From: Candidatus Eiseniibacteriota bacterium
GTDB lineage: Bacteria > Eisenbacteria > RBG-16-71-46
Assembly (NCBI GenBank): GCA_903921835.1
Contig: CAIXRL010000489.1
Coordinates: forward strand, 1 to 16,404
Length of the DNA: 16,404 bases
Reading direction: 5' to 3'
Of the stretch, positions 7,396-14,468 are shown one piece after another; position 1 is the stretch's first letter, and each line of letters opens with the position of its first letter. The notes under the pieces were generated by a model. The model was given only the letters and a program-made list of their open reading frames with translations, searched no databases and was not told the DNA's origin. The translations under genes and the position numbers were made by a program.

Positions 7396-7902
7396 TCAAT
7401 CGAACTCGTACTCCGGCTTTGGCGGCGCCTGCTCGGCGCCCACGCGCCCGGCCACGATGTCGGCGCGCGCGTAGTTCTCGCCCCTCATCCTGTGCCCCGA
7501 GAGCCGGCGCAGCATCGCAAGCTGGCCCGTGTGGGTGAACGCGTCGGCGATCCCGCCCTGGAAGAGCAGCCCCGGACCGCAACGCAGCGGCGCGTCCGAG
7601 GCGAGGTGCGCGTCCAGAGCCTCGAGCGCGGCGAAGAAGCGCGCACGCTCCGCGTCCCAGGACCGCGGGGTCGCCGCAGTCCACGTGCGCTCGCCGTCAC
7701 GCGCCATGCGCAACAACCAGTCGAGCAGGTCGCCCACGTGCGCGAGGATCGTGCGCGGCGAGTTCGAATCGGGCGTAACCCGGTAGTCCGCGAACCCCTC
7801 GTCGGTTCCGCGCACGGTCTTGCCCGCGCGGTAGGCGAGCGTCGCGAGGGCGTGACGCAGGAACGCGCGCACGGCCGGATCGTCGGGCGGGAGCGCGCTC
7901 AC
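7396..7902 (-). CDS. DinB-like family protein
   Basis: A 168-residue soluble protein with a DinB-type four-helix pattern. An early helix (RAFLRHALATLAYRAGK) is followed by TILAHVGDLLDWLL with His55 and a late DAFTHTGQLAMLRRLSGHRM with His124 and His137. DinB-fold proteins usually carry a three-histidine metal site and include thiol-dependent transferases; His55 and His124 fit two of the three positions. The precise reaction is unknown. The start is GTG 7902, overlapping the response regulator stop by 4 nt (GTGA), so it is translationally coupled and belongs to the two-component operon. Its C-terminus is short, with a Pro/Glu tail (QAPPKPEYEFD). Confidence 0.75.
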   Translation of the reverse strand: MSALPPDDPAVRAFLRHALATLAYRAGKTVRGTDEGFADYRVTPDSNSPRTILAHVGDLLDWLLRMARDGERTWTAATPRSWDAERARFFAALEALDAHLASDAPLRCGPGLLFQGGIADAFTHTGQLAMLRRLSGHRMRGENYARADIVAGRVGAEQAPPKPEYEFD

Positions 7903-8675
7903 CGCAGCCGCCGCCTCACCTCGGCCGCGCGGCGCTCGCTGGCCTCGACCCGCGAACCGTCCTTCAGGCGCAGCACGAGCACGCCGTCCTCGGCGCCGTA
8001 GCTCTCGATCGCTTCCACGTTGACGAGCGCGCCACGGTGCACGCGGACGAAACGCCCCTCGGGCAGCCGCGCCTCGAGCTCCTGCAGCGTGTAGTCCACC
8101 AGGTACTCCTTGCCCCCGCTGCTCGCCAGCACGAGCCGGTCGCGGGAGAACACCAGCGGGACGTCCGCCAGATCGAGCAGCCGCACCTCGCGCCGGTGCC
8201 GCACCGGCAGGCGCAGCAGCGGCGGCGCGCCCGATTTCGCGGGCGCGCCGTCGATCAGCTCGCGCGCCGTGGTCGCCTGCACCGTGCGCCGGCCGCCGGA
8301 AGCCACCTCGGCGCGGACGCGCTGCAACGTCTCGGCGAGCCGCTCGCGCCGCAGAGGCTTGAGCACGTAGTCCAGCGCGGCCAGCTCGAACGCCTCGACG
8401 GCGTGCTGGTCGTAGGCGGTCACGAACACCACGACCGGCGCGTCCTCGCCCTTGAGATGGCGCGCCACCTCGAGCCCCGAGACGTCCGGCATGTGGATGT
8501 CGAGGAAGGCCGCGTCCGGATGCGTGCGCGCGATGATCGCGAACGCCTCGGCGCCGTTTCGCGCCGAGCCCACGACCTCGATGCCCTCGTGCTCGGACAA
8601 CAGGCGTTCCAGGTACTGGCGCGCGCGCGGCTCGTCGTCGGCGATCATGACACGCAGCGTCTCGGGCTTGCTCAC
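7899..8675 (-). CDS. LytTR-family response regulator
   Basis: A 258-residue response regulator. The receiver domain (about 7-125) has the acidic pair Asp13-Asp14, the phospho-acceptor Asp59 in FLDIHMPDVSG, Thr in FVTAYD and Lys in VLKPLRR. A Ser/Ala/Gly-rich linker leads to a LytTR DNA-binding domain (about 150-258) with the family features LVFSRDRLVLASSGGKEYLVDYTLQELEARLPEGRFVRVHRGALVNVEAIES. Regulators of this type bind direct repeats in promoters. The GTG start at 8675 overlaps the kinase stop by 4 nt (GTGA). The partner is the LytS-type kinase upstream. A longer open frame runs upstream through the kinase gene but is a shadow. Target promoters cannot be identified from this window. Confidence 0.93.
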   Translation of the reverse strand: MSKPETLRVMIADDEPRARQYLERLLSEHEGIEVVGSARNGAEAFAIIARTHPDAAFLDIHMPDVSGLEVARHLKGEDAPVVVFVTAYDQHAVEAFELAALDYVLKPLRRERLAETLQRVRAEVASGGRRTVQATTARELIDGAPAKSGAPPLLRLPVRHRREVRLLDLADVPLVFSRDRLVLASSGGKEYLVDYTLQELEARLPEGRFVRVHRGALVNVEAIESYGAEDGVLVLRLKDGSRVEASERRAAEVRRRLR

Positions 8676-10798
8676 GGCTCGGCTCCCTCCTCGCGGGGCC
8701 AGCGCATGCGCACGACGAAACCGCCGCCGCCGCGCGGGCCCGATGACATGCGCGCACCGGGTCCGCCGAAGCGGCGCACGCGCTGTTCGAGATTCTCCAG
8801 TCCGACGCCGAGGCCCGGCCCGCCGCTCCCGTGCGGCTGGCCGTCGTCGGCGAACTCCAGGTCGAGCCAGCCGTCGCGCGACCTCGCTTCCAGCGTCATG
8901 CGCAGCGGCAGGGTGCTCGAGGGCACGCCGTGCTTGAGACTGTTCTCCACCAGCGGCTGCAGCAGCAGCGGCGGCACGCTCGTCGACAGCAACGCGGGCT
9001 CTCCGGCGTAGCGGAACTCCAGCGGGTTCTCGTAGCGCTCGCGCGCGACGCCGAGGTAGTCCTCGACGAACGCGACCTCCTCCGAAAGCAGCGCCGCGGG
9101 GCGCTTCCCCGCCTCGACCGTGTAGCGCAGCATGTCCGCGAGCCGCACCGTGAAGCGCTGCGCCGCAGGCGGGTCGGTCTCGATCAGGTACGCGAGCGTG
9201 TTGAGCGCGTTGAACAGGAAGTGCGGCTGCACCTGCGCCTGCAGCGCGCGCAACTCGGCCCGCGTGGCCGCCTCGCGCAACTCGACGGCGGACCGCTCCG
9301 CCGCCGCGCGCGCGTCCGCGAGCGCGAGGTTGTCGAGCCGGATCGTCGCCTGCCGCAGCAGCACCTCGATGTCGGCCACCGCATGCTCGGGCGCGCTCTC
9401 CGGGTCCGCGACCCGCGGCGGGCCGCCCGCCGGCCAGGAGATCGGCAACGACCTGCGCAGCCCCCGGTCGATGCCGGCCTCGACCGCCGCGCGCACCATG
9501 CCCGGGTCGAGCGCCGAGAGCAGCTCGCGGCCCGCCTCGTCGAGCGCCCGCCGCAGCGCCACCGGGTCGCGCCCGTGGATGCGGTCGATCGCACGCTGCA
9601 CGCGTTCGCGCAGCGGGGCGAACGCGAAGGCGAGCACCAGCGCCGCCAGCGTGCTGAACAGCAGCGTCTGCTCGCCCGTCACCGAGGCGAACAGTCGCTG
9701 GCCGCCGAGCACGACGGCGAGGTAGATGGCCGCGAGCACGCCCGAGAGCAGCGCATAGGACAGGCCGCCCACCACCAGCCGCCGCGGATCGAAGAGCGGA
9801 TCGTCCGCGATCAGGTAGGCGAAGATGAATGGCGCCGACAGCCACGCGATCAGGATGCTCGTGAACACCAGGCGCTGCGCCGAGGGCGGCATCATCGCCT
9901 GCACGCGCGGATCGGAGGCGATCAGGTTGAGCGCCGCGCCCGTGAGGATCGCGAACGCCGCGAGCATGGCCAGCCCGCGCTGGTGCGCGCCGGGCCGCCA
10001 GCCGGGGGCCGTGCGAACGTAGCGCGCGACGAGCGCGCAGATGCCGACCGCGAACGCCAGCACCTGGTAGCTGTCGTACGCGAGGTCGGGCGGGCTGTGA
10101 TCCCAGCCGCGGTAGACCGCCCACACCACGACGGGCAGGACGTAGGCCCCCACGGTGAGCAACCGCCACGGCCTGCGCCGGTGCTCGCGCGGGCGCGGAA
10201 AGACGGCCATGAAGTGCACGAAGCTCGCGGGGTAGAGCCACGAGAGTCCCTCGTACACCTTGAGGTAGAACTGGAATCCCGGTGGGAATTCGCGCTGCGG
10301 GAACTGGTAGAGCCCGTAGATCACGCTCAGGCCCTGCAACGCCGCGAACCACAGGAACGCCCACGCGGTGGGCAGGTCGGGGCGACGCCACACGAGCAGG
10401 AACGCCACGATCGGCGCCGCGATGACGGCCGCGATCGGGTAGAAGTAGATCCTCAGCCGTTCCCACGCCGAAAGCTGCACGGGCGGCATCATGAGCGTGA
10501 GCGTGCTTCCCCGGCGCCGCAGCGTGAGCGCAAACGGGCCGCGCGGCCAGCCACGCACCCGCAGCGAATCGCGCACCGGGGCCCGCGACAGATCCCCGCC
10601 CGCGAAGGAGAGCAGCGAGTCCCCGGGCTGGAGCATCCCCTGCGCGGGCGGGCCGACCACACGCTCGACCACGCGGTGCACCACGTACGCGCCGAGCCGC
10701 TGGTAGGGCGTGTGCGTGAGGAAGCGCGGCAGGGCGACGAATGCCGCCACGAGAACGGCGGCGACCGCGAGGGCGCGTCGGGTGGGAATGGAATTCAC
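8672..10798 (-). CDS. Membrane LytS-type sensor histidine kinase with PDZ-like sensor region
   Basis: A 708-residue kinase. An N-terminal membrane helix (about 8-28) is followed by a PDZ-like extracytoplasmic segment (about 36-100; GMLQPGDSLLSFAGGDL). Several membrane helices follow (about 105-370, roughly seven or eight). Next come a helical linker and a His_kinase domain with the phospho-accepting His526 in QVQPHFLFNALNTL. The ATPase part has the N-box LLLQPLVENSLKHG and G-box GLGVGLENLEQR. This is the PF06580/LytS class, which normally phosphorylates LytTR regulators, as encoded next. GTG 10798 is chosen because AAGG lies 8 nt upstream; a GTG at 10831 would add 11 residues (MRFPYCAKVPA), with GAGG 10 nt before it, and remains possible. 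The stop overlaps the regulator's start. A TACTGT box at 10814-10819 would suit the shorter form. Confidence 0.9.
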   Translation of the reverse strand: MNSIPTRRALAVAAVLVAAFVALPRFLTHTPYQRLGAYVVHRVVERVVGPPAQGMLQPGDSLLSFAGGDLSRAPVRDSLRVRGWPRGPFALTLRRRGSTLTLMMPPVQLSAWERLRIYFYPIAAVIAAPIVAFLLVWRRPDLPTAWAFLWFAALQGLSVIYGLYQFPQREFPPGFQFYLKVYEGLSWLYPASFVHFMAVFPRPREHRRRPWRLLTVGAYVLPVVVWAVYRGWDHSPPDLAYDSYQVLAFAVGICALVARYVRTAPGWRPGAHQRGLAMLAAFAILTGAALNLIASDPRVQAMMPPSAQRLVFTSILIAWLSAPFIFAYLIADDPLFDPRRLVVGGLSYALLSGVLAAIYLAVVLGGQRLFASVTGEQTLLFSTLAALVLAFAFAPLRERVQRAIDRIHGRDPVALRRALDEAGRELLSALDPGMVRAAVEAGIDRGLRRSLPISWPAGGPPRVADPESAPEHAVADIEVLLRQATIRLDNLALADARAAAERSAVELREAATRAELRALQAQVQPHFLFNALNTLAYLIETDPPAAQRFTVRLADMLRYTVEAGKRPAALLSEEVAFVEDYLGVARERYENPLEFRYAGEPALLSTSVPPLLLQPLVENSLKHGVPSSTLPLRMTLEARSRDGWLDLEFADDGQPHGSGGPGLGVGLENLEQRVRRFGGPGARMSSGPRGGGGFVVRMRWPREEGAEP

Positions 10799-11198
10799 TG
10801 CGGGCACCTTCGCACAGTACGGGAACCTCACTCAACGATCGCCTCGCCCGCACCGCGGGACTCCGGGGACGGGCGGACACTGAAATCGAAGCATGCCCCC
10901 TTCGCGCGCCCGGATGCGGGCCGGACGGACGAGCGCGGGGCCCGGGGCGCCCGGCGCGTGCGCCGCGGCCCCACAGCCGGGCAGCAGCGGCCTCATGTCC
11001 AAGAAGCGCAAAAGTCTGGCCCCCGGCGTGAGCGACGGGCGTCTCGCCGGCGTATTAGGATGTGCGGCGCACGGCCCGGTGGCTATACTGCGGCCCGCTC
11101 CGCCCCGCGCAGGCTTCGCTCCCCGCGCCGCGGCTCAATACCCGACTCGTCGGCGCCCCCCAGACCGTGGCGCCGCGCTCTCACGGAGGTTCCTCTTG
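10799..11198. promoter_or_regulatory. Divergent intergenic region between kinase and surA-like genes
   Basis: About 400 bp without a supported gene. On the minus strand TACTGT (10819 to 10814) is a possible -10 for the kinase operon. On the plus strand TATACT (11084-11089) is a good -10 match about 110 nt before the surA-like start, with no convincing -35 (TGTGCG at the right place). A GC-rich hairpin spans 10937-10972 (GGGGCC with GGCCCC, with GGCGC/GCGCC inside). The surA reading frame stays open upstream from ATG 10893, and an ATG at 10995 begins MSKKRKSLAPG, but neither has a good ribosome-binding site and the signal peptide begins at 11199. Confidence 0.4.
11084..11089 (+). promoter_or_regulatory. 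Candidate -10 box for the surA-like gene
   Basis: TATACT in the context GGTGGCTATACTGCGG is one mismatch from the consensus TATAAT in an otherwise very GC-rich stretch. It would give a 5' leader of about 100 nt. No good -35 is seen, so this is a motif-level call. Confidence 0.4.
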
Positions 11199-12644
11199 AT
11201 GTTCGCCCGCCGCGTGGCCGCCCTGGCGACGGTGCTCGCCCTGGCCGCCACCCTCGCCCTCGCCGCCGCGCCCGCCCGCCGCGCTGCTCCCGCCGCCACC
11301 ACCGCCCACGCGGCGGCACCTGCTCCCGCCCGCGCCGCTGCAAGACCCGCGCACGTCGTGTCCGAGCAGGCGCTCGACGCCGTCGCGGCCATGGTCAACG
11401 ACGAGGCCGTGCTGGTCAGCGACGTCGAGGAACAGCTCTACCTGTTCATCCAGCAGCTGCAGCAGCAGGGCGAGCGGGCGATGCCCGACTCGACCGAGAT
11501 CGACACGCTGCGCCACCGGATCCTCGACCAGATGATCGACGACCGCCTGCTGCAGGGCGAGGCAAAGCGGCAGGCGATCGCGGTCACCGACGCCGAAGTG
11601 GACCGGCAGGTGGACGCCGCGGTCGCACAGGCCAAGGAGCGCATCGGCGGCGAGGCCGCGTACCAGGAGCAGCTCCGGCGCGAGAACCTCACCGAGTCCG
11701 CGCTGCGCGACAAGTACCACGGCGAGATGCGCAAGCAGATCATGGTCGAGCGGCTCAAGATGAAGCAGTTCCCCAAGCGCGCCGTGCCGCAGGCGGAGGC
11801 CGAAGCCTACTTCCGCGACCACAAGGACAAGTTCCCCAGGGTCCCCGGCGAAGTGCATCTCCAGGTCATCCAGATCACGCCGCAGCCCGATTCGGCCGCC
11901 CTGGCCGCCGGCCTCGAACGCATCCGGGTGCTCCGCAAGCGCCTCGTGGCCGGCGAGAAGTTCGCCAAGGTCGCGGCCGAGGCGTCCGAGGATCCGGGGT
12001 CCACGAACGCCGGCGGCGACCTCGGGTTCAACGTCCGCGGCCACATGGTGAAGGAGTTCGACGACGCGGCGTTCTCGCTCAAGCTCAACGAGATCAGCCA
12101 GCCCGTCCGCACGCCTTTCGGCTGGCACCTCATCCAGGTGCTCGAGCGCGACACGCTCAAGTCCGCCGCGGGGCACGACTCTCTGGACGACGCCGGCAAG
12201 CCGCTCCCCGAGGCGCACGTGCGGCACATCCTCATCCGCGTCACGCCGACGGACGCCGATTCGAAGCGCGCCGAGGCGCAGGCCGCGCACGTGCGCGAGG
12301 AGGCGCGCAAGGGCACGGACTTCGCCACCCTGGTGCACCGCTACAGCCGCTACCAGGGACCGGCCGATGCCAACGGCGACGTGGGCTTCGTGTCGCTGGG
12401 AACGCTCCAGCCGCAGATCCGCACGGGGCTCGACACGCTCGAGGCCGGCCAGGTGAGCGACGTGCTGACGAACCAGTCGGGGTTCAACCTGTTCAAGCTC
12501 ATCGAGCGGCATCCCGAGCGGGAGTACAGACTGGATGAGGTTCACGACCAGCTGCCCGACTTCGTCGCGAACATCCAGCGACAGGAGCGCTACGAGACGT
12601 GGCTGAAGACGCTCAGGGCAAAGGCCCAGATCGAGTATCGCTGA
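11199..12644 (+). CDS. surA: SurA-like periplasmic chaperone / peptidyl-prolyl isomerase
   Basis: A 481-residue protein. Residues 1-23 form a signal peptide, followed by an Ala/Pro-rich low-complexity spacer (to about 50). The SurA N-terminal domain starts at LDAVAAMVNDEAVLVSDVEEQL and runs through RILDQMIDDRLLQGEAKRQ, the family's typical opening. Parvulin domain 1 spans about 217-317, with FAKVAAEASEDPGSTNAGGDLGFNVRGHMVKEFDDAAF and TPFGWHLIQVLE. Parvulin domain 2 spans about 340-437, with HVRHILIRV and NGDVGFVSLGTLQPQI. SurA escorts outer-membrane proteins through the periplasm. Both domains keep the GG(D/N)-G-F pattern, domain 1 being the more canonical. ATG 11199 is chosen for GGAGG 9 nt upstream and the signal peptide. 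A short hairpin follows the stop, then the MITE-like element. The symbol is by family similarity. Confidence 0.88.
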   Translation: MFARRVAALATVLALAATLALAAAPARRAAPAATTAHAAAPAPARAAARPAHVVSEQALDAVAAMVNDEAVLVSDVEEQLYLFIQQLQQQGERAMPDSTEIDTLRHRILDQMIDDRLLQGEAKRQAIAVTDAEVDRQVDAAVAQAKERIGGEAAYQEQLRRENLTESALRDKYHGEMRKQIMVERLKMKQFPKRAVPQAEAEAYFRDHKDKFPRVPGEVHLQVIQITPQPDSAALAAGLERIRVLRKRLVAGEKFAKVAAEASEDPGSTNAGGDLGFNVRGHMVKEFDDAAFSLKLNEISQPVRTPFGWHLIQVLERDTLKSAAGHDSLDDAGKPLPEAHVRHILIRVTPTDADSKRAEAQAAHVREEARKGTDFATLVHRYSRYQGPADANGDVGFVSLGTLQPQIRTGLDTLEAGQVSDVLTNQSGFNLFKLIERHPEREYRLDEVHDQLPDFVANIQRQERYETWLKTLRAKAQIEYR

Positions 12645-12659
12645 CGGGACATCAACCCC

Positions 12660-12675
12660 GCCCCACGGAAGGGGC
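12660..12675 (+). terminator. Short hairpin after surA-like gene
   Basis: GCCCC (12660-12664) and GGGGC (12671-12675) pair around an ACGGAA loop, 15 bp after the surA-like stop. No T tract follows. The loop and flanking CC/GGG match the hairpin at 7365-7392, which suggests a shared terminator style in this genome. Its 3' arm directly abuts the left end of the MITE-like element. Confidence 0.5.
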
Positions 12676-12676
12676 T

Positions 12677-12855
12677 AGCCCGGACCATTCATGAACCGCG
12701 AGCCGAGAGTGCGAGATGTGCGGCAGGCGGAAGGGAATCGACCGGCCGTGACGGAAGCGTGTTGTGAACACGCTGAGGAAGCGGCCGGTCGAGCTTCGCA
12801 GCGGATGCCGCGCAGATCGCGCTCGCAGGCCGCGGGCTCGTGAATGGTCCGGGCT
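12677..12855. mobile_element. 179-bp palindromic MITE-like element upstream of ftsE
   Basis: Terminal inverted repeats of 15 bp are perfect: AGCCCGGACCATTCA (12677-12691) and its complement (12841-12855). The arms stay partly complementary inward (for example GTGCGAGATGTGCGGCA against the GCGCGATCTGCGCGGCA read from the other strand). The centre is a strong nested hairpin: TCGACCGGCCG (12738-12748) with CGGCCGGTCGA (12782-12792), and AGCGTGTT (12756-12763) with AACACGCT (12767-12774) around a GTG loop. It has no credible gene. The end sequence, with CATGAATGG..CCGGGCTA, recalls termini of IS1380-type elements, but that is from memory and uncertain. The right end is 17 bp from the ftsE start. 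Confidence 0.72.
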
Positions 12856-12872
12856 GGAGTTCGGGAGGCTCG

Positions 12873-13607
12873 ATGATCGCATTCGAGCACGTGACGAAGC
12901 GCTACGGAGGGCGGCTGGCGCTCGACGACGTGTCGTGGCGCATGGACGAGGGCGAGTGCGTGGTCGTGCTGGGGCACAGCGCCGCCGGCAAGACCACGCT
13001 GCTCCGCCTCGTCACCCACGAGACGCAGCCCACGTCGGGCAGCGTGGTCGTGGGCACGTTCCGCGGCGGGCGGCTGTCGCGCGGGCACCGCGCGCTGCTG
13101 CGCCGCACGCTGGGCATCGTATACGAGGACTTCCGCCTGCTGGGGGACCGCAGCGCCTTCGAAAACGTCGCGCTCGCCGTGCGCATCTCCGGGCGCTTCG
13201 CCGACAGCGAGGTGGTTCCGCGCACGCTGCACGCGCTCGAGGAGGTCGGCCTGCAGGACAAGCGCTTCTCGCTGCCTTCGGAGCTGTCGTTTGGCGAACG
13301 CCAGCGCTGCGCCATCGCCCGCGCGATCGTCAACCGGCCCGCGGTGCTGCTGGCGGACGAACCCACCGGCGCGCTGGAGTCGCGCAGCGCCGGCGAGGTG
13401 CTCGCGCTGCTGCTGCGCATCCACCGCGAGGGCGCCGCGCTGATCGTCGGCACGACGCGGCCCGAGGTCGCCGACGCGCTCGGCGGGCGCCGCCTCGTGC
13501 TCGAGGAGGGCCGGCTTCGCGAGGCGGCTCGCGACGACGCCCATCTGCCGCCGGGGGCGCCCGCGTGGGCACGTGAGCCCCGGCGTCCCGGCGCGGAAGG
13601 AGCCTAG
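12873..13607 (+). CDS. ftsE: FtsE-like ABC transporter ATPase (divergent motifs)
   Basis: A 244-residue ABC ATPase placed directly before ftsX. Walker A is GHSAAGKTT (Gly34, Lys40, Thr41). Walker B is VLLADEP (Asp162, Glu163). It aligns along its length with FtsE (GIVYEDFRLLGDRSAFENVAL; IVNRPAVLLADEPTGAL). In the cell FtsE binds ATP under the membrane and, with FtsX, passes a signal to a periplasmic amidase activator during division. Four switch motifs deviate: Q-loop Gln is Glu85, the signature reads LSFGE (138-142), the D-loop Asp is Glu169, and the H-loop His is Thr195 (VGTTRPEV). ATG 12873 follows GGAGG at 4 nt. A GTG at 12840 is in frame but lies in the repeat element, so it would add repeat-derived residues. 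FtsX follows after 3 nt. The C-terminal tail after about residue 215 is extended and Pro/Arg-rich. Confidence 0.85.
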   Translation: MIAFEHVTKRYGGRLALDDVSWRMDEGECVVVLGHSAAGKTTLLRLVTHETQPTSGSVVVGTFRGGRLSRGHRALLRRTLGIVYEDFRLLGDRSAFENVALAVRISGRFADSEVVPRTLHALEEVGLQDKRFSLPSELSFGERQRCAIARAIVNRPAVLLADEPTGALESRSAGEVLALLLRIHREGAALIVGTTRPEVADALGGRRLVLEEGRLREAARDDAHLPPGAPAWAREPRRPGAEGA

Positions 13608-13610
13608 ACC

Positions 13611-14468
13611 ATGCACCTGTTCTTCTTCCGGGAAGCCTGGCGGTCGTTCAACGCCCACCGCGGCATCGCGCTCACCGCCATCTTCTCCATGACGGCGGCG
13701 CTCACCCTCTGCGGCGTGTTCCTGCTCGTCAGCCACAATGCACAGACGGCGCTGCAGGCCATGGGCGACCGGCGCGAGATGGTCGTCTACCTGAAGGACG
13801 AGGCCGGTGACGCCGCTGTGAAGGCGCTGCGCGACAAGATCGCGCAGTACTACGGCAGCTCCACGTTCGTCAGCCGCGCGCAGGCGTGGAGCGAGTTCGA
13901 ACAGCAGGTCGGCGACCCGGAGCTGCTGCAGGCCGTGGGCACCAACCCGCTGCCGGCATCGCTGCGCGTCAAGCTGCGTCCCGAGCTGCAGAACTTCGCC
14001 GCCATGGACACCTGCGCGCGCCAGATCGAGTCGTTCCCGGAGGTCGAGGGCGTGCGCTTCGGCGCCGAGTGGGTGCGGCGGCTGGACACGCTCTACGCCA
14101 CCGCGAAGCGCGCCGCGATCGCGATCGGCGGCGTCGTGGCGCTCGCCCTGGTTCTCGTCGTCTACAACACGCTGCGCCTGAGCGTGCTGGCGCGGCGCCA
14201 TCAGGTCGAGGTCATGTGCCGCCTCGGCGCGGGCGACCACTTCGTCGCCATGCCGTTCGTGATCGAGGCGGTGGCGCAGACACTGGTCTCGGCGTTGCTC
14301 GCACTCGGCCTGATGTTCGCGCTGCAGCAGGCGCTCGCGCCCCGGCTCCAGGGCCTGGCGTTCCTGCCGGCCCCGTGGTCGGTGGCGTTCGTCGCCGGCG
14401 CCGCGCTGCTCGCCTGGCTCGCCTCGGCGCTCATGCTCACGCGGATCCTGCGCACCGTCGGGCCGTGA
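13611..14468 (+). CDS. ftsX: Cell division protein FtsX (permease-like)
   Basis: A 285-residue membrane protein with the FtsX layout. TM1 is at about 19-41 (IALTAIFSMTAALTLCGVFLLVS). A periplasmic loop of about 120 residues follows (MVVYLKDEAGDAAVKALRDKI ... FPEVEGVRFGAEWVRRLDTL), matching the extracellular domain that contacts EnvC-type or CHAP-type partners. TM2 is at about 167-187, TM3 at about 216-238 and TM4 at about 254-278. The LSVLARRHQVEVMCRLGAGDHFVAMPFVIEA segment between TM2 and TM3 is a family hallmark. It partners the FtsE ATPase encoded 3 nt upstream. The start at ATG 13611 has AAGGAG about 8 nt upstream. Its stop shares one base with the next start (TGATG), so translation of the EnvC-like gene is coupled. 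Confidence 0.93.
   Translation: MHLFFFREAWRSFNAHRGIALTAIFSMTAALTLCGVFLLVSHNAQTALQAMGDRREMVVYLKDEAGDAAVKALRDKIAQYYGSSTFVSRAQAWSEFEQQVGDPELLQAVGTNPLPASLRVKLRPELQNFAAMDTCARQIESFPEVEGVRFGAEWVRRLDTLYATAKRAAIAIGGVVALALVLVVYNTLRLSVLARRHQVEVMCRLGAGDHFVAMPFVIEAVAQTLVSALLALGLMFALQQALAPRLQGLAFLPAPWSVAFVAGAALLAWLASALMLTRILRTVGP

Noticed and set aside
7899..10880. Single 993-codon minus-strand frame including the response regulator
   Set aside because: Only the last 258 codons resemble a protein family. The upstream part is out of frame with the kinase gene that covers the same DNA.
10995..11198. Short frame beginning MSKKRKSLAPG ahead of the surA-like gene
   Set aside because: It is in frame with surA without a stop and has no ribosome-binding site. 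It would bury the signal peptide, and a good -10 box lies inside it.
8831..12538. Very long plus-strand open frame (1235 codons) across the kinase and surA-like regions
   Set aside because: It is antisense to a clear kinase gene and out of frame with the surA-like gene, and its composition is the Arg/Gly/Pro-rich type typical of shadow frames in high-GC DNA.
12840..12872. Earlier GTG start for FtsE adding MNGPGWSSGGS
   Set aside because: The added residues are encoded by the end of the repeat element and have no counterpart in FtsE proteins. ATG 12873 has its own GGAGG and begins the homologous domain.
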